DNA of 64,000 bases from Actinomadura violacea (GCF_017573465.1 NZ_JAGEPF010000022.1:124001-188000), one strand, 5' to 3'; positions 8,003-17,034 are shown, numbered from the stretch's first letter. Translations and numbers: made by a program. Notes: generated from the letters alone by a model not told the origin.

Positions 8003-9226
8003 ATGGCGCGCGTGGACCCCAAGGCCGTTCTCGAAGGCCGGATCCCCGGCCGGCCCCCGGTCGGCCTGATCGTCGGGCTGACCGTCTCATCGCTGTGCGT
8101 GGTGCTCGCGCTCGCCGCCGACGTGCTGTCGGGCGGCGCCGGGTTCTGGGTCGGGGTCGTCCTGGCGATCCTGCCGATCCCGGCGCTGGTGGCGCTCGCC
8201 CTCACCCTCGACCGGCTGGAGCCCGAGCCGCCGCGCGCCCTCGTCTTCGCGTTCATGTGGGGCGCGGGCGTCGCCGTCCTCGGCGCGCTGGTCCTCAACA
8301 CCCTCGGCCTGCTGTACGTCACCGTCCCGATCTTCGGCGAGACCAAGGGGCACTTCGTCAGCGCCACCTTCGGCGCGCCCGTCATCGAGGAGTCGCTGAA
8401 GGGCGCCGTGCTGATCGGCATGCTGTGGTTCCGCCGCAACGAGATCGACGGCTTCGCCGACGGCATCATCTACGCCGCCATGGTCGGCCTCGGCTTCGCG
8501 ATGATGGAGAACATCACCTACTACATGCGGGCCTTCGACGACGGCGGCGCCCAGCAGCTCCAGACGGTGTTCATCCTGCGCGGCCTGATCGCGCCCCTCA
8601 GCCACCCGCTGTTCACCTCGATGACCGGCCTCGGCATCGCCTACGCCGCCACCCACCGGCGCGGCCAGATCCTCGCGCCCGCCCTGGGGCTGCTCGGCGC
8701 GATGATCCTGCACGGCCTGTGGAACGGCGCGACGACCTTCGGGCTCGGCGGCCTCGGCATCGTGTACCTCCTCGACTTCGGCGTCCTGGTCACGCTGATC
8801 GTCATCGTCTCCGTCGAGCGGCGGCACACCGTCCGCCGCATCGAGGCGTACCTGCCGATGTACTCCGGCACCGGCCTGGTGACCCCGCAGGACGTGCGGA
8901 TGCTGCGCTCCATCCCGTCGCGGCGCGCCGCCCGCCGCTGGGCCAAGTCCGTCGGCGGGCCGCCCGCCGCCCGCGCGATGGTCGACTACCAGCTCGCCGC
9001 CACCGAGCTGGCGCTGCTGCACAAGCGCGTCGACCGCGGCAACGCCGAGCCGCACTGGTTCGCGGCCCGCCGCGACTCCCTCCTCGGGCTGATGTCGCTG
9101 GCGCGGCAGGCCTTCCTGCGGACGCCCCAGCGCGGCGGGCCGGCGCTCGCCGGGACGCCGCCGTGGGCGCCGCAGGGCCCGTCCGGCTTCCTGCCGCCGC
9201 CCCCGCCCGGCCCGTACACGCGGTAA
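8003..9226 (+). CDS. PrsW-family intramembrane metalloprotease
   Basis: A 407-residue multi-pass membrane protein. About eight hydrophobic spans occupy residues 20-270. The family motifs are IEESLKG (EExxK-type, near residue 130), FADGIIYAAMVGLGFAMMEN and a later HGLWNGATT helix, which together hold the glutamates and histidines expected to bind metal. The last 130 residues form a charged cytosolic domain ending in a Pro-rich tail (LPPPPPG). The best-known member, PrsW of Bacillus, cleaves an anti-sigma factor, but the substrate here is unknown. The gene sits between ctaB and ctaA; no anti-sigma gene is close by. Confidence 0.85.
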   Translation: MARVDPKAVLEGRIPGRPPVGLIVGLTVSSLCVVLALAADVLSGGAGFWVGVVLAILPIPALVALALTLDRLEPEPPRALVFAFMWGAGVAVLGALVLNTLGLLYVTVPIFGETKGHFVSATFGAPVIEESLKGAVLIGMLWFRRNEIDGFADGIIYAAMVGLGFAMMENITYYMRAFDDGGAQQLQTVFILRGLIAPLSHPLFTSMTGLGIAYAATHRRGQILAPALGLLGAMILHGLWNGATTFGLGGLGIVYLLDFGVLVTLIVIVSVERRHTVRRIEAYLPMYSGTGLVTPQDVRMLRSIPSRRAARRWAKSVGGPPAARAMVDYQLAATELALLHKRVDRGNAEPHWFAARRDSLLGLMSLARQAFLRTPQRGGPALAGTPPWAPQGPSGFLPPPPPGPYTR

Positions 9227-9261
9227 CCGGGGGGTGCGTCGGGGGCACGGGACGGCGGCCA

Positions 9262-9267
9262 TACGAT
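9262..9267 (+). promoter_or_regulatory. Putative -10 hexamer TACGAT of a leaderless ctaA transcript
   Basis: TACGAT, six bases, then the GTG at 9274. There is no ribosome site. Same TANNNT-N6-start spacing as at prsW, polX and the sirtuin gene. Confidence 0.45.
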
Positions 9268-9273
9268 TGACGG

Positions 9274-10272
9274 GTGGCTGAGCGAAAGTCGTCGACGAAC
9301 CCGCTGATCCGTGCCCGGGACGCCGTCTGGCACCCCACCCCCGGGTCGGTGCGGCTGCTGGCGCTGCTCGGCGTCATCGGCAACGTGGTGATCGTGGTCA
9401 GCGGCGGCCTCGTCCGGCTCACCGAGTCGGGGCTCGGCTGCCCGGAGTGGCCGCGCTGCTCGGGCGACAGCCTCGTCCCCACCCACAACGCCGACCACCA
9501 CGCGTTCAACATGGCGGTCGAGTTCGGCAACCGGCTGATCACCTTCGTGGTGCTGGCGATCGGCGTGCTGGTGTTCGTCGCCGCGCTGCGCCTCGTCCCG
9601 CGCCGCCGCGACCTGGTCTGGTGGTCGCTCGCCCAGCCGATGAGCGTCGTCGCGCAGGCCGTCATCGGCGGCATCGTGGTGCTCACCGACCTGAACCCGG
9701 CCGCGGTGTCGGCGCACTTCCTGGTCTCGCCGGCGCTGCTGGTGTTCTGCGTGGCGCTGTGGGTGCGCGCGGGCGAGGGCGACGCCCCGGCCCGGCCCCT
9801 CGCCGGCGCCTGGACGCGCCGGCTCGGCGCGCTGCTGCTGGTCGCCGCGGCGGCCGTGCTCGTCGCGGGCACCGTCGTCACCGGCACCGGCCCGCACGCG
9901 GGCGACGCCAAGTCGCACCGGTACGGCTTCAACATCGAGGACGTGGCGCGCGTCCACGGCGAGCTCGCCTGGGTCACGATCGCGTTCACGATCGCCGTCA
10001 CCATCGCGCTGTACCGCACCGGCGGCCCCGCCGCCGCCAAGCGCCGCGCGTGGGAGCTGATCGCGCTGATCGTCGCGCAGGGCGCCGTCGGCTACACGCA
10101 GTACTTCCTCGGCGTCCCGGCCGGGCTCGTGCTGCTGCACATGCTCGGCGCGGTGCTGATGTGGATCGCGGCGTTCCGGCTGTTCTTCGCGCTCCGCGAC
10201 CGCGGCCCCATGCCGGACGCGCAGCCGCGCACGGTGGCGGCGCGTCCCGCCGAGGCCCCGCAGCCCGCCTGA
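9274..10272 (+). CDS. ctaA: Heme A synthase (COX15/CtaA family)
   Basis: Oxidises the C8 methyl of heme O to give heme A for aa3-type oxidase. The protein has 332 residues and about eight membrane helices. The first extracytoplasmic loop contains GGLVRLTESGLGCPEWPRC, with the conserved Glu and a Cys pair likely to form a disulfide. Heme-binding histidines follow in the HNADHH region, in VSAHFLVSP, in RVHGELAW and in LLHMLGA. The Ala/Pro-rich tail has no motif. Its role matches ctaB upstream. Confidence 0.93.
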   Translation: MAERKSSTNPLIRARDAVWHPTPGSVRLLALLGVIGNVVIVVSGGLVRLTESGLGCPEWPRCSGDSLVPTHNADHHAFNMAVEFGNRLITFVVLAIGVLVFVAALRLVPRRRDLVWWSLAQPMSVVAQAVIGGIVVLTDLNPAAVSAHFLVSPALLVFCVALWVRAGEGDAPARPLAGAWTRRLGALLLVAAAAVLVAGTVVTGTGPHAGDAKSHRYGFNIEDVARVHGELAWVTIAFTIAVTIALYRTGGPAAAKRRAWELIALIVAQGAVGYTQYFLGVPAGLVLLHMLGAVLMWIAAFRLFFALRDRGPMPDAQPRTVAARPAEAPQPA

Positions 10273-10298
10273 GCCGCCCCGGCGGGCGCGCGCCCCGC

Positions 10299-12017
10299 TC
10301 AGCCCTTGCCGAGGAACGCGCGCAGGCGGTCCAGCGGCCAGGTGTTGATCACGTCGTCGGGCGTCAGCCAGCCCCGCTGGGCCGTCCCGACCCCGTAGCG
10401 GATGTTGCGGTGGTGCCCTATCGAGTGCGCGTCGGTGTCGATGGAGAACCGCACGCCGAACCGCTTGGCGCGGCGGATCAGGTCGGCGGGCAGGTCGAGC
10501 CGGTCGGGGAACGAGTCGATCTCCATCGCCGTGCCGGTGCGGGCCGCGGCGCGGAACACCTCGTCCCAGTCGGCGTTCACCGGCGGGCGGCGGCCGATGC
10601 TGCGCGCCGTCGGATGCCCGATCACGTGGACGTGCGGGTTCTCGCACGCCCGGACGAGCCGCCGCGTCATGTCCGCCTCGTCCTGCGTGAAGTGCGAGTG
10701 GACGGACGCCACGCACACGTCGAACTCCGCGAGGAAATCGGCGTCCCAGTCGACCTCGCCGTCGGGGTCGATGTTCAGCTCGGTGCCGTGCAGCAGCACC
10801 AGGTTCGGGTACTGCTTCTGCAGCTCGCGGACCCGCTCGCGCTGGGCGAGCATCTTCTCGTCCGTCATGCGCTGCATGAACAGGTTCGGCGCGTGGTCGG
10901 TGATCGCGTAGTACTCCAGGCCCCGGTCGGCGGCTGCGGCGACCATGTCCTCCAGGGACGCGATGCCGTCGGTGAGGTCGGTGTGGCTGTGCAGGTCGCC
11001 GCGCAGGTCCTCGACGGTGACCAGGGCGGGCAGCTCGCCCTTCAGCGCCGCCTCGATCTCCCCGGTGTCCTCGCGGAGCGCCGGATGGATCCAGGGCAGG
11101 CCGAGCCGGTCGTAGACCTCGTCCTCGGTCCTGGACACGATCAGGTCGCCGGAGTCGGCGTCGAACAGGCCGTACTCCGACAGCTTCAGCCCCGCCTTCA
11201 CCGCGATCTCGCGGGTGCGGATGTTGTGCGCCTGCGAGCCGGTGAAGTACTGCATCGCCGCGCCCCACGCCTCCGGCGGGACGACCCGCAGGTCGACCTG
11301 CAGGCCCCGGTCGGTGCGGATCGAGGTCTTCTTGTCGCCGCCGACGACCACCTCCGCGACGATCGGCAGCGCGACGAACGCCTCCATGATCGGATGCGGG
11401 TCGGTGGACGCGGCGAGCACGTCGACGTCGCCGATCGTCTCGCGCATCCGGCGCAGCGACCCGGCGTGCGCGCACCGCTCGACCTGCGGCAGCGCCGACA
11501 GCGCCGCGACGATCTCGTCGGCGACGCCCGCCGCGGCGTCCACCAGGACCCGCTCGCCGGAGCTGCGCATCAGCTCGATGCCGCGCAGGATGTTCTCCTC
11601 GGTCTTGGCGCCGAAGCCCTTCAGCCCGCGCAGCCGGCCCGCCTCGATGGCCTCGGCCAGCTCGTCGACCGAGGAGATGCCGAGCTCCTCGTAGACGGCC
11701 AGGGCCTTCTTCGGGCCGAGCGTCGGGATCGCGGTGAGGGCGCGGACGCCCGCCGGGATCTGCGCGCGCAGCTCCTCGACCTGCCGGATCGTGCCGGTGG
11801 TGGTGTAGTCGAGGACCTTCTTGGCGATCGCGTCGCCGACCGTCGGGATCTTGCGCAGCCCGGCCAGGTCGAGCCCGGAGATGTCGTCGGGGTGGCCCGC
11901 GATCGCCCGTGCGGCCTTCTCGTACGCCCGGATCTTGAAGGCGTCGCCGCCGGTGATGGAGAGCAGGTCGGCCAGTTCCTGGATGAGGGCGGCGGCCTCA
12001 TCGTTCGCGCGTGCCAT
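10299..12017 (-). CDS. polX: DNA polymerase/3'-5' exonuclease PolX
   Basis: Family X DNA repair polymerase of 572 residues. The N-terminal 8-kDa helical domain and helix-hairpin-helix segments (IPTVGDAIAKKV, IPTLGPKKALAVYE, LKGFGAKTEENIL) occupy about residues 1-150. The palm nucleotidyltransferase motif reads GSLRRMRETIGDVDVL, with a further Asp in VDLRVV. A C-terminal PHP domain begins at about residue 340 with GDLHSHTDLTDG and continues with YYAITDHAP, GTELNIDPDG and DTDAHS, the metal ligands of the exonuclease. All catalytic residues look intact. The ATG at 12017 has no ribosome site but a TANNNT hexamer six bases upstream. Confidence 0.94.
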   Translation of the reverse strand: MARANDEAAALIQELADLLSITGGDAFKIRAYEKAARAIAGHPDDISGLDLAGLRKIPTVGDAIAKKVLDYTTTGTIRQVEELRAQIPAGVRALTAIPTLGPKKALAVYEELGISSVDELAEAIEAGRLRGLKGFGAKTEENILRGIELMRSSGERVLVDAAAGVADEIVAALSALPQVERCAHAGSLRRMRETIGDVDVLAASTDPHPIMEAFVALPIVAEVVVGGDKKTSIRTDRGLQVDLRVVPPEAWGAAMQYFTGSQAHNIRTREIAVKAGLKLSEYGLFDADSGDLIVSRTEDEVYDRLGLPWIHPALREDTGEIEAALKGELPALVTVEDLRGDLHSHTDLTDGIASLEDMVAAAADRGLEYYAITDHAPNLFMQRMTDEKMLAQRERVRELQKQYPNLVLLHGTELNIDPDGEVDWDADFLAEFDVCVASVHSHFTQDEADMTRRLVRACENPHVHVIGHPTARSIGRRPPVNADWDEVFRAAARTGTAMEIDSFPDRLDLPADLIRRAKRFGVRFSIDTDAHSIGHHRNIRYGVGTAQRGWLTPDDVINTWPLDRLRAFLGKG

Positions 12018-12023
12018 ACGCCG

Positions 12024-12029
12024 AGTCTA
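12024..12029 (-). promoter_or_regulatory. Putative -10 hexamer TAGACT of a leaderless polX transcript
   Basis: On the minus strand TAGACT is followed by six bases and the polX ATG (12017). No purine-rich ribosome site precedes the start. Confidence 0.45.
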
Positions 12030-12078
12030 GGAGCCGGGTACGACGTTTCCGGAGATCGCCCCGGGTTCCCCGGAGATC

Positions 12079-12119
12079 GGCGGGGGCCGCGGCGCCGGTC
12101 CGGCGCCGCGGCCCCCGCC
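12079..12119. terminator. 41-base near-perfect GC palindrome downstream of prcB
   Basis: Two 20-base arms (12079-12098 and 12100-12119) are exact reverse complements around a single T at 12099. The hairpin lies 17 bases after the prcB stop and before the polX promoter. It has no T-tract, as is common for actinobacterial terminators, so it may end prcB transcription by structure alone. Confidence 0.6.
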
Positions 12120-12135
12120 GCCGTCACCGAGCCGG

Positions 12136-12975
12136 TCAGCGCAGCGGCGCGACCGGGCCGTTCGGGTGGCGCATCCGGCCCTCCAGCACCTCGGCGGCGA
12201 TCGCGGAGACCTCCTCCTCGGGCAGCTGCCGGTAGCCGTCCGCGGTGACGGCCGCGACCGTCGGGTAGATCCGCCGGGACGGGTCGGGCCCGCCGGTGGC
12301 GGTGTCGTCGTCGGCCGCGTCGTACAGGGCCTGGACGCACACCGTCGCCGCGTCCTCGACCGACAGGTCGGGCCGGTACAGCTTCTTCAGCGCGCCCAGC
12401 GCGTAGGGGGAGCCGGAGCCGTCCGCGTGGTAGTCGCGGGCGAGCTGCGGGGCGCCGGTGATGTCGTAGGTGTAGATCCGGGCGTCGTCGGCGTCGGGGT
12501 CGTACCCGGCGAACAGCGGGACGACCGCGAGGCCCTGGAGGGCCTGGGCGAGGTTGGCCTGGATGACGGCGCCGAGCCGGCGGGCCTTGCCCGGCAGCGA
12601 CAGCGGGACCGTCTCCATCTTCTCGTAGTGCTCCAGCTCCACCTGGAACAGCCGGACCATCTCCAGGGCGAGCCCGACGGTCCCGGCGAACGCCACCGCG
12701 GAGTACTCGTCGGCGCGCTGGACCTTGTCCAGCTCCCGGTAGGCGATCCGGTTGCCCTGGGTGGCGCGGCGGTCGCCCGCCATCATGACGCCGCCCGGGA
12801 TCGTCAGCGCCAGCACGGTGGTGCCGTGCGGCAGCGCGGGGACGGTCCCGGCGTCCGGCACCCGGTTGACGGGCAGCAGGTCGGGCGAGTGCTGGCGCAG
12901 GAAGTCGACGAACGACGCGGGCCCCGCCTCGAAGAACTCCGGCGGCAGTCCCTGGTCATCGGTCCGGCCGGTCAC
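12136..12975 (-). CDS. prcB: 20S proteasome beta subunit (orphan prcB)
   Basis: Catalytic beta subunit of the actinobacterial proteasome, 279 residues from the GTG at 12975, which has GAGGAG six bases upstream. A propeptide of 51 residues ends in LPHG, followed by the predicted N-terminal nucleophile Thr52 (TTVLAL). Counting from it, Asp17 (AGDRR) and Lys33 (ELDKV) are present, so the active site is complete. Family segments VELEHYEK, NLAQALQG, VPLFAGYD, GSGSPYALGALKKLY and ALYDAADDDTATGGPD are all seen. Unlike the usual dop-pup-prcB-prcA-pafA cluster, no pup, prcA or pafA is adjacent, so this is a stand-alone, probably second, beta gene. Its partner alpha subunit would have to come from another locus. 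Confidence 0.92.
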   Translation of the reverse strand: MTGRTDDQGLPPEFFEAGPASFVDFLRQHSPDLLPVNRVPDAGTVPALPHGTTVLALTIPGGVMMAGDRRATQGNRIAYRELDKVQRADEYSAVAFAGTVGLALEMVRLFQVELEHYEKMETVPLSLPGKARRLGAVIQANLAQALQGLAVVPLFAGYDPDADDARIYTYDITGAPQLARDYHADGSGSPYALGALKKLYRPDLSVEDAATVCVQALYDAADDDTATGGPDPSRRIYPTVAAVTADGYRQLPEEEVSAIAAEVLEGRMRHPNGPVAPLR

Positions 12976-13128
12976 GGCGGCTCCTCTCTGCTGGGGTGGT
13001 GCTGCTCGGGTGCTCCTGCGGTGATCCTTCCACCGATCCTGCCATGCCCGCCCGCCCGGCGCGCTCGTCCTGCCCATGCCCCGCCGCGGCGGATCCGATT
13101 CGTCCGGGCGGCCGCCGGGGCGCGGGCG

Positions 13129-14064
13129 TCACGCCTCGGGCGCCTCCGGCGGGTTCTTCCGGCTGCGCGTGGCGCCCGCGCAGGCGACGATGACGCAGCC
13201 GATCGCGATCCACTGCCGTCCGGAGAGGACCTCGCCGAGGACGAGCACCCCCACCAGCGCGGCGACGGCGGGCTCCAGGCTCATCAGGATGCCGAACACC
13301 TGGGCGGGCACCCGCCGCAGCGCCTCCAGCTCCAGCGAGTAGGGGATGACCGACGACAGCAGGCCGACGCCGAGGCCGATCAGCAGCAGCCACGGGTCGA
13401 ACACGGCGCCGCCGCCGGCGGCGATGCCGCCGGGCAGCATGACCACGGTGCCGATGATGCTGGCGAGGGCGAGGCCGGTGGTGCCGGGGAACCGCCGGCC
13501 GGTGGCGGCGGTGAGCAGGATGTAGCAGGCCCAGCCGATCGCGGCGACCAGCGCGAACGCGATCCCGGCGAGGTTGACGTCGCCGCCGCCGCGGGCGAGC
13601 ATCACCACGCCCGCGCCCGCCAGCGCGACCCACAGCAGGTCCCGCGGGCGCCGGGAGCCGACGATCGCGACCGACAGCGGCCCGAGGAACTCGATGGTCA
13701 CCGCCACACCGAGGGGGATCCGCGACAGCGCCTGGTAGAACGCGAAGTTCATGGCGGCCAGCGCGATGCCGTAGCCGGCGACGACGGCCAGGCTCGTCCA
13801 GGAGTGGTCCCGGACGATCGTGCGCAACCCCTTGCGGGCGAGGAAGCCCAGCACCAGCGCGGACGCCAGCAGCCGGATCGACACCACCGACGTCGGCGGC
13901 AGCCGCTCGAACAGGTGCTTGGCCAGGCCCGCGCCGACCTGCACGGACACGATGCCGAGCAGGATCATGGCGGGCGGCGGCACCGACCCGAGCGAGAGCG
14001 GCCGGGCGCGGCCGGGCGCCCGGGTCGCGCCGCCGACGGAACCGGGCGCATCAGCGAGTGCCAA
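13129..14064 (-). CDS. EamA/RhtA-type DMT transporter
   Basis: Drug/metabolite-superfamily exporter of 311 residues with about ten membrane helices in two EamA repeats (about residues 35-165 and 180-300). Segments such as FYQALSRIPLGVAVTIEFLGPL and the second-repeat SLEPAVAALVGVLVLGE are typical of RhtA-like threonine/homoserine exporters, although the substrate is not shown by sequence. The TTG at 14064 lies three bases after the ABC permease stop and has GGGAG upstream, suggesting translational coupling with the exporter genes. Alternative inner starts exist near the first helix. Confidence 0.85.
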   Translation of the reverse strand: MALADAPGSVGGATRAPGRARPLSLGSVPPPAMILLGIVSVQVGAGLAKHLFERLPPTSVVSIRLLASALVLGFLARKGLRTIVRDHSWTSLAVVAGYGIALAAMNFAFYQALSRIPLGVAVTIEFLGPLSVAIVGSRRPRDLLWVALAGAGVVMLARGGGDVNLAGIAFALVAAIGWACYILLTAATGRRFPGTTGLALASIIGTVVMLPGGIAAGGGAVFDPWLLLIGLGVGLLSSVIPYSLELEALRRVPAQVFGILMSLEPAVAALVGVLVLGEVLSGRQWIAIGCVIVACAGATRSRKNPPEAPEA

Positions 14065-14067
14065 CGA

Positions 14068-14871
14068 TCACTCCCAGCGGAAGAAGCGGGCGGCGAGGGC
14101 GAGACCGGCGGCGGCCCACACCGCGAGGACCAGCAGCGGCTTGCCGGGGAACGCCGCGCCGTGCTGCAGCACCTGGCGCAGCCCGTCGGCGAGCGCCGAG
14201 ATCGGCAGCAGCTCCAGCACGTCCCGGACGGCGCCCGGGAACTTGTCGAGCGGGAACACCACGCCGCCGACGGCCAGCAGCAGGATGTAGACCAGGTTCG
14301 CGGCGGCGAGGGTGGCCTCGGCGCGCAGCGTCCCGGCCATCAGCAGCCCGAACCCGCTGAACGCGGCGGTGCCGAGCAGCAGCAGGACGATCACCGACAC
14401 GGGGTCGCCGTGCGGGTGCCAGCCGAGCGCCAGCGCGACCGCGCACACCACGACCGCCTGCAGGATCTCGACCGCGACCACCGACAGGGTCTTGGCGGCG
14501 ATCAGCCCGCCGCGCGGCAGCGGCGTGGCGCCGAGCCGCTTGAGCACGCCGTAGCGGCGCTCGAAGCCGGTGCCGATCGCCTGCCCGGTGAACGCCGTGG
14601 ACATCACCGCGAGCGCGAGGATGCCGGGGGCGAGGAAGTCGACGCGGCGGCCGGAGCCGAGGTCCAGCAGCGAGGTGGCGCTGAACAGCGTCAGCAGCAC
14701 CACCGGGATGATCAGGGTGAGCAGCAGCTGCTCGCCGTTGCGCACCACGGCCCGGAACTCGTAGCCCGCCTGCGACATGATCATCCGTGGCAGCGGGACG
14801 GCGCCCGGCGCGGGCGACAGGTCCAGCGCGGCCGGCGCGGCCGCGGGCGTCGCCGCCGGTGTGGTGGTCAT
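14068..14871 (-). CDS. ABC-2 type exporter permease
   Basis: Membrane subunit of a DrrB/ABC-2 exporter, 267 residues, six hydrophobic helices. The first 35 residues are Ala/Pro/Thr-rich. FERRYGVLKRLGATPLPR is the cytoplasmic loop typical of the family, and the protein ends in a long final helix (LAVWAAAGLALAARFFRWE). The ATG at 14871 overlaps the ATPase stop (ATGA), so the pair is co-translated. The substrate is unknown. Confidence 0.88.
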   Translation of the reverse strand: MTTTPAATPAAAPAALDLSPAPGAVPLPRMIMSQAGYEFRAVVRNGEQLLLTLIIPVVLLTLFSATSLLDLGSGRRVDFLAPGILALAVMSTAFTGQAIGTGFERRYGVLKRLGATPLPRGGLIAAKTLSVVAVEILQAVVVCAVALALGWHPHGDPVSVIVLLLLGTAAFSGFGLLMAGTLRAEATLAAANLVYILLLAVGGVVFPLDKFPGAVRDVLELLPISALADGLRQVLQHGAAFPGKPLLVLAVWAAAGLALAARFFRWE

Positions 14872-15794
14872 GAGCGCAGCTCCCGTCCGGTCAGTTCGAG
14901 GAAGACGTCCTCCAGCGTGCGGCGCTCGATCCGCAGGTCCTCGGTCATCACGCCGTGCGAGGCGCACCAGGCGGTGACGGTGGCGAGCAGCTCGGGCCGG
15001 ACGTCGGCCTCGATCAGGTAGTGCCCGGCGGGCGACTCCTTGGCGGCGCTGCCGGCGGGCAGCGCCGACAGCAGCTCCTCCAGCCCGAGGCCGGGCCGGG
15101 CGCGGAAGCGCAGCTGCCGCTCGGCGCCGGTCAGCTCCGGGGGGCTGCCCTCGGCCACGACCTTGCCGTGGTCGACGATCACGACCCGGTCGGCGAGCCG
15201 CTCGGCCTCCTCCATGTTGTGCGTGGTGAGCACGACGGAGACGCCGGCGGTGCGCAGCTCCTCGATGAGCTCCCAGGTGGCGTGGCGCGCCTGCGGGTCG
15301 AGGCCGGTGGTGGGCTCGTCGAGGAAGACCAGCTCCGGCCGTCCGACCACGGCGACCGCGAGCGACAGCCGCTGCTGCTGGCCGCCCGACATGCGGCGGA
15401 ACGGGGTGCGGGCGTGCTCGGTGAGGCCGAGCCGCTCCAGCAGCGCCGCCGGGTCGAGCGGCGTGGCGTGGAACGAGGCGACCAGCCGCAGGAACTCGCC
15501 GCCCTTGGCGGTGCCGGGCACGCCGCCGGACTGCGGCATCACCCCGACGCGGGGCTTGAGCGCCCGCGCGTCGGCGGCCGGGTCCAGGCCGAGGACGCGG
15601 ACGGTGCCCGCGTCGGCGCGGCGGAATCCCTCGCAGATCTCGATCGTGGTGGTCTTGCCCGCGCCGTTGGGGCCGAGCAGGGCGGTGACGGCGCCCCGGG
15701 CGGCGCCGAACGACAGGCCGTCCACGGCCGTCGCCGTGCCATAGCGCTTGACGAGCGCGTGCAGCTCGACGGCGCCGTCTCCGGGGGTTGTCAT
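14868..15794 (-). CDS. ABC exporter ATP-binding protein (DrrA-like)
   Basis: Nucleotide-binding subunit of 308 residues. Walker A GPNGAGKTT (about residue 45), Q-loop MPQSGG, signature MSGGQQQRLSLA, Walker B LVFLDEPTTGLDP and switch His in TTHNMEEA are intact. The C-terminal 80 residues form the accessory domain common to DrrA-type ATPases. The ATG at 15794 has no ribosome site but a TAAACT hexamer seven bases upstream, suggesting a leaderless message. It heads a three-gene unit with the permease and the EamA transporter. Confidence 0.92.
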   Translation of the reverse strand: MTTPGDGAVELHALVKRYGTATAVDGLSFGAARGAVTALLGPNGAGKTTTIEICEGFRRADAGTVRVLGLDPAADARALKPRVGVMPQSGGVPGTAKGGEFLRLVASFHATPLDPAALLERLGLTEHARTPFRRMSGGQQQRLSLAVAVVGRPELVFLDEPTTGLDPQARHATWELIEELRTAGVSVVLTTHNMEEAERLADRVVIVDHGKVVAEGSPPELTGAERQLRFRARPGLGLEELLSALPAGSAAKESPAGHYLIEADVRPELLATVTAWCASHGVMTEDLRIERRTLEDVFLELTGRELRS

Positions 15795-15801
15795 GGCATT
15801 G

Positions 15802-15807
15802 AGTTTA
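15802..15807 (-). promoter_or_regulatory. Putative -10 hexamer TAAACT of the ABC exporter operon
   Basis: On the minus strand TAAACT is followed by seven bases and the ATG at 15794, consistent with leaderless transcription. It lies in the 204-bp divergent gap to arcB, which otherwise shows only GC-rich sequence. Confidence 0.4.
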
Positions 15808-15998
15808 GGTCCGCTCCCCGAGGGCTCCGCGCCGGGTGCCGCCGGTGCGGCGGGTGAAGGCCGGGTAAAAGCGCGGAGCGCGGTCGGCGGGCCCCGGCCG
15901 GGTCTGGTTTCGCCTCCCGGGGCGGAGGGAAGCTCTCGGCCTGTCACCGGGGGCGGGCCGGTGGCCTGACGGCATGCCGAACGGGAGACCGGGGACCG

Positions 15999-17000
15999 AT
16001 GGCCTACAACCTGCGCGGGCGCAGCTTCATCCGCGAGCTGGACCTCGACCCGAAGGAGTTCGGCTTCCTCATCGACCTGGCGGCGGAGCTGAAGGCCGCC
16101 AAGTACAGCGGGACCGAGCGGCGCCGCCTGGAGGGCCGCAACATCGCGCTGATCTTCGAGAAGACCTCGACCCGGACGCGCTGCGCGTTCGAGGTCGCCG
16201 CGCACGACCAGGGCGCCCACACGACCTACCTGGACCCGTCCGGGTCCCAGATCGGGCACAAGGAGTCGATGAAGGACACCGCCCGCGTGCTGGGCCGGAT
16301 GTTCGACGGCATCGAGTACCGGGGCTCCCGGCAGCGGTACGTGGAGGAGCTGGCCGAGTACGCGGGCGTCCCGGTGTGGAACGGGCTGACCGACGAGTGG
16401 CATCCGACGCAGATGCTCGCCGACATGCTCACCATGCGCGAGCACAGCGACAAGCCCCTGCACGACGTCACCTACGCCTACCTGGGCGACGCCCGCAACA
16501 ACATGGGGCACTCGTACGTGGCCGCGGGGGCGCTGCTGGGCATGGACGTCCGGATCGTCGCGCCGAGGGCGCTGTGGCCTGACGAGGAGACGGTCGTCAA
16601 GCCCGCCAACGCGGTCGCCGCGCGGACCGGCGCGGAGATCACCATCACCGAGGACGTGGCGCAGGGGGTGCGCGGCGCCGACTTCGTCCTCACCGACGTG
16701 TGGGTGTCGATGGGCGAGCCCGCCGAGGTCTGGGACGAGCGCATCGCGCTGCTGCGGCCCTACCAGGTGAACGCGGAGGTCATGCGCGCGACGGGCAACC
16801 CGGACGCGAGGTTCATGCACTGCCTGCCCGCCTTCCACAACCGGGAGCCCGCGGTCGGGGAGGAGATCCACCGCAGGAGCGGCCTGGAGGCGCTGGAGGT
16901 CACCGAGGAGGTGTTCGAGTCGGACGCCTCGATCGTGTTCGACGAGGCCGAGAACCGGATGCACACGATCAAGGCCGTGCTGGTCGCGACGCTCGGCTGA
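15999..17000 (+). CDS. arcB: Ornithine carbamoyltransferase, catabolic-type context
   Basis: Converts citrulline and phosphate to ornithine and carbamoyl phosphate, or the reverse. At 333 residues it is the usual length. The carbamoyl-phosphate loop STRTR is at residues 57-61, the HPTQ motif near 130, the ornithine segment LTDVWVSMGE near 230, and HCLP at 274-277 with the catalytic Cys275. Being followed by carbamate kinase after 34 bases argues for the catabolic direction (ArcB) rather than biosynthetic ArgF. No arginine deiminase (arcA) gene is adjacent, so the substrate would be citrulline itself, a carbamoylated analogue, or citrulline made elsewhere. The start follows GGGAG by 11 bases. 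Confidence 0.9.
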   Translation: MAYNLRGRSFIRELDLDPKEFGFLIDLAAELKAAKYSGTERRRLEGRNIALIFEKTSTRTRCAFEVAAHDQGAHTTYLDPSGSQIGHKESMKDTARVLGRMFDGIEYRGSRQRYVEELAEYAGVPVWNGLTDEWHPTQMLADMLTMREHSDKPLHDVTYAYLGDARNNMGHSYVAAGALLGMDVRIVAPRALWPDEETVVKPANAVAARTGAEITITEDVAQGVRGADFVLTDVWVSMGEPAEVWDERIALLRPYQVNAEVMRATGNPDARFMHCLPAFHNREPAVGEEIHRRSGLEALEVTEEVFESDASIVFDEAENRMHTIKAVLVATLG

Positions 17001-17034
17001 GCGGTCGCACCGGGGCCGCGGGGGGAGGGGGGAC

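Noticed and set aside
8802..11475. Minus-strand frames of 412 and 829 codons over ctaA and polX
   Set aside because: Antisense or off-frame shadows of ctaA and polX; no ribosome sites or family motifs.
12136..13077. Longer 313-residue proteasome beta reading
   Set aside because: The extra 34 N-terminal residues lie before a good ribosome site (GAGGAG) for the GTG at 12975 and are of random composition.
9447..15021. Plus-strand frames of 933 and 951 codons
   Set aside because: They run across several real minus-strand genes and show the repetitive composition of complement reading.
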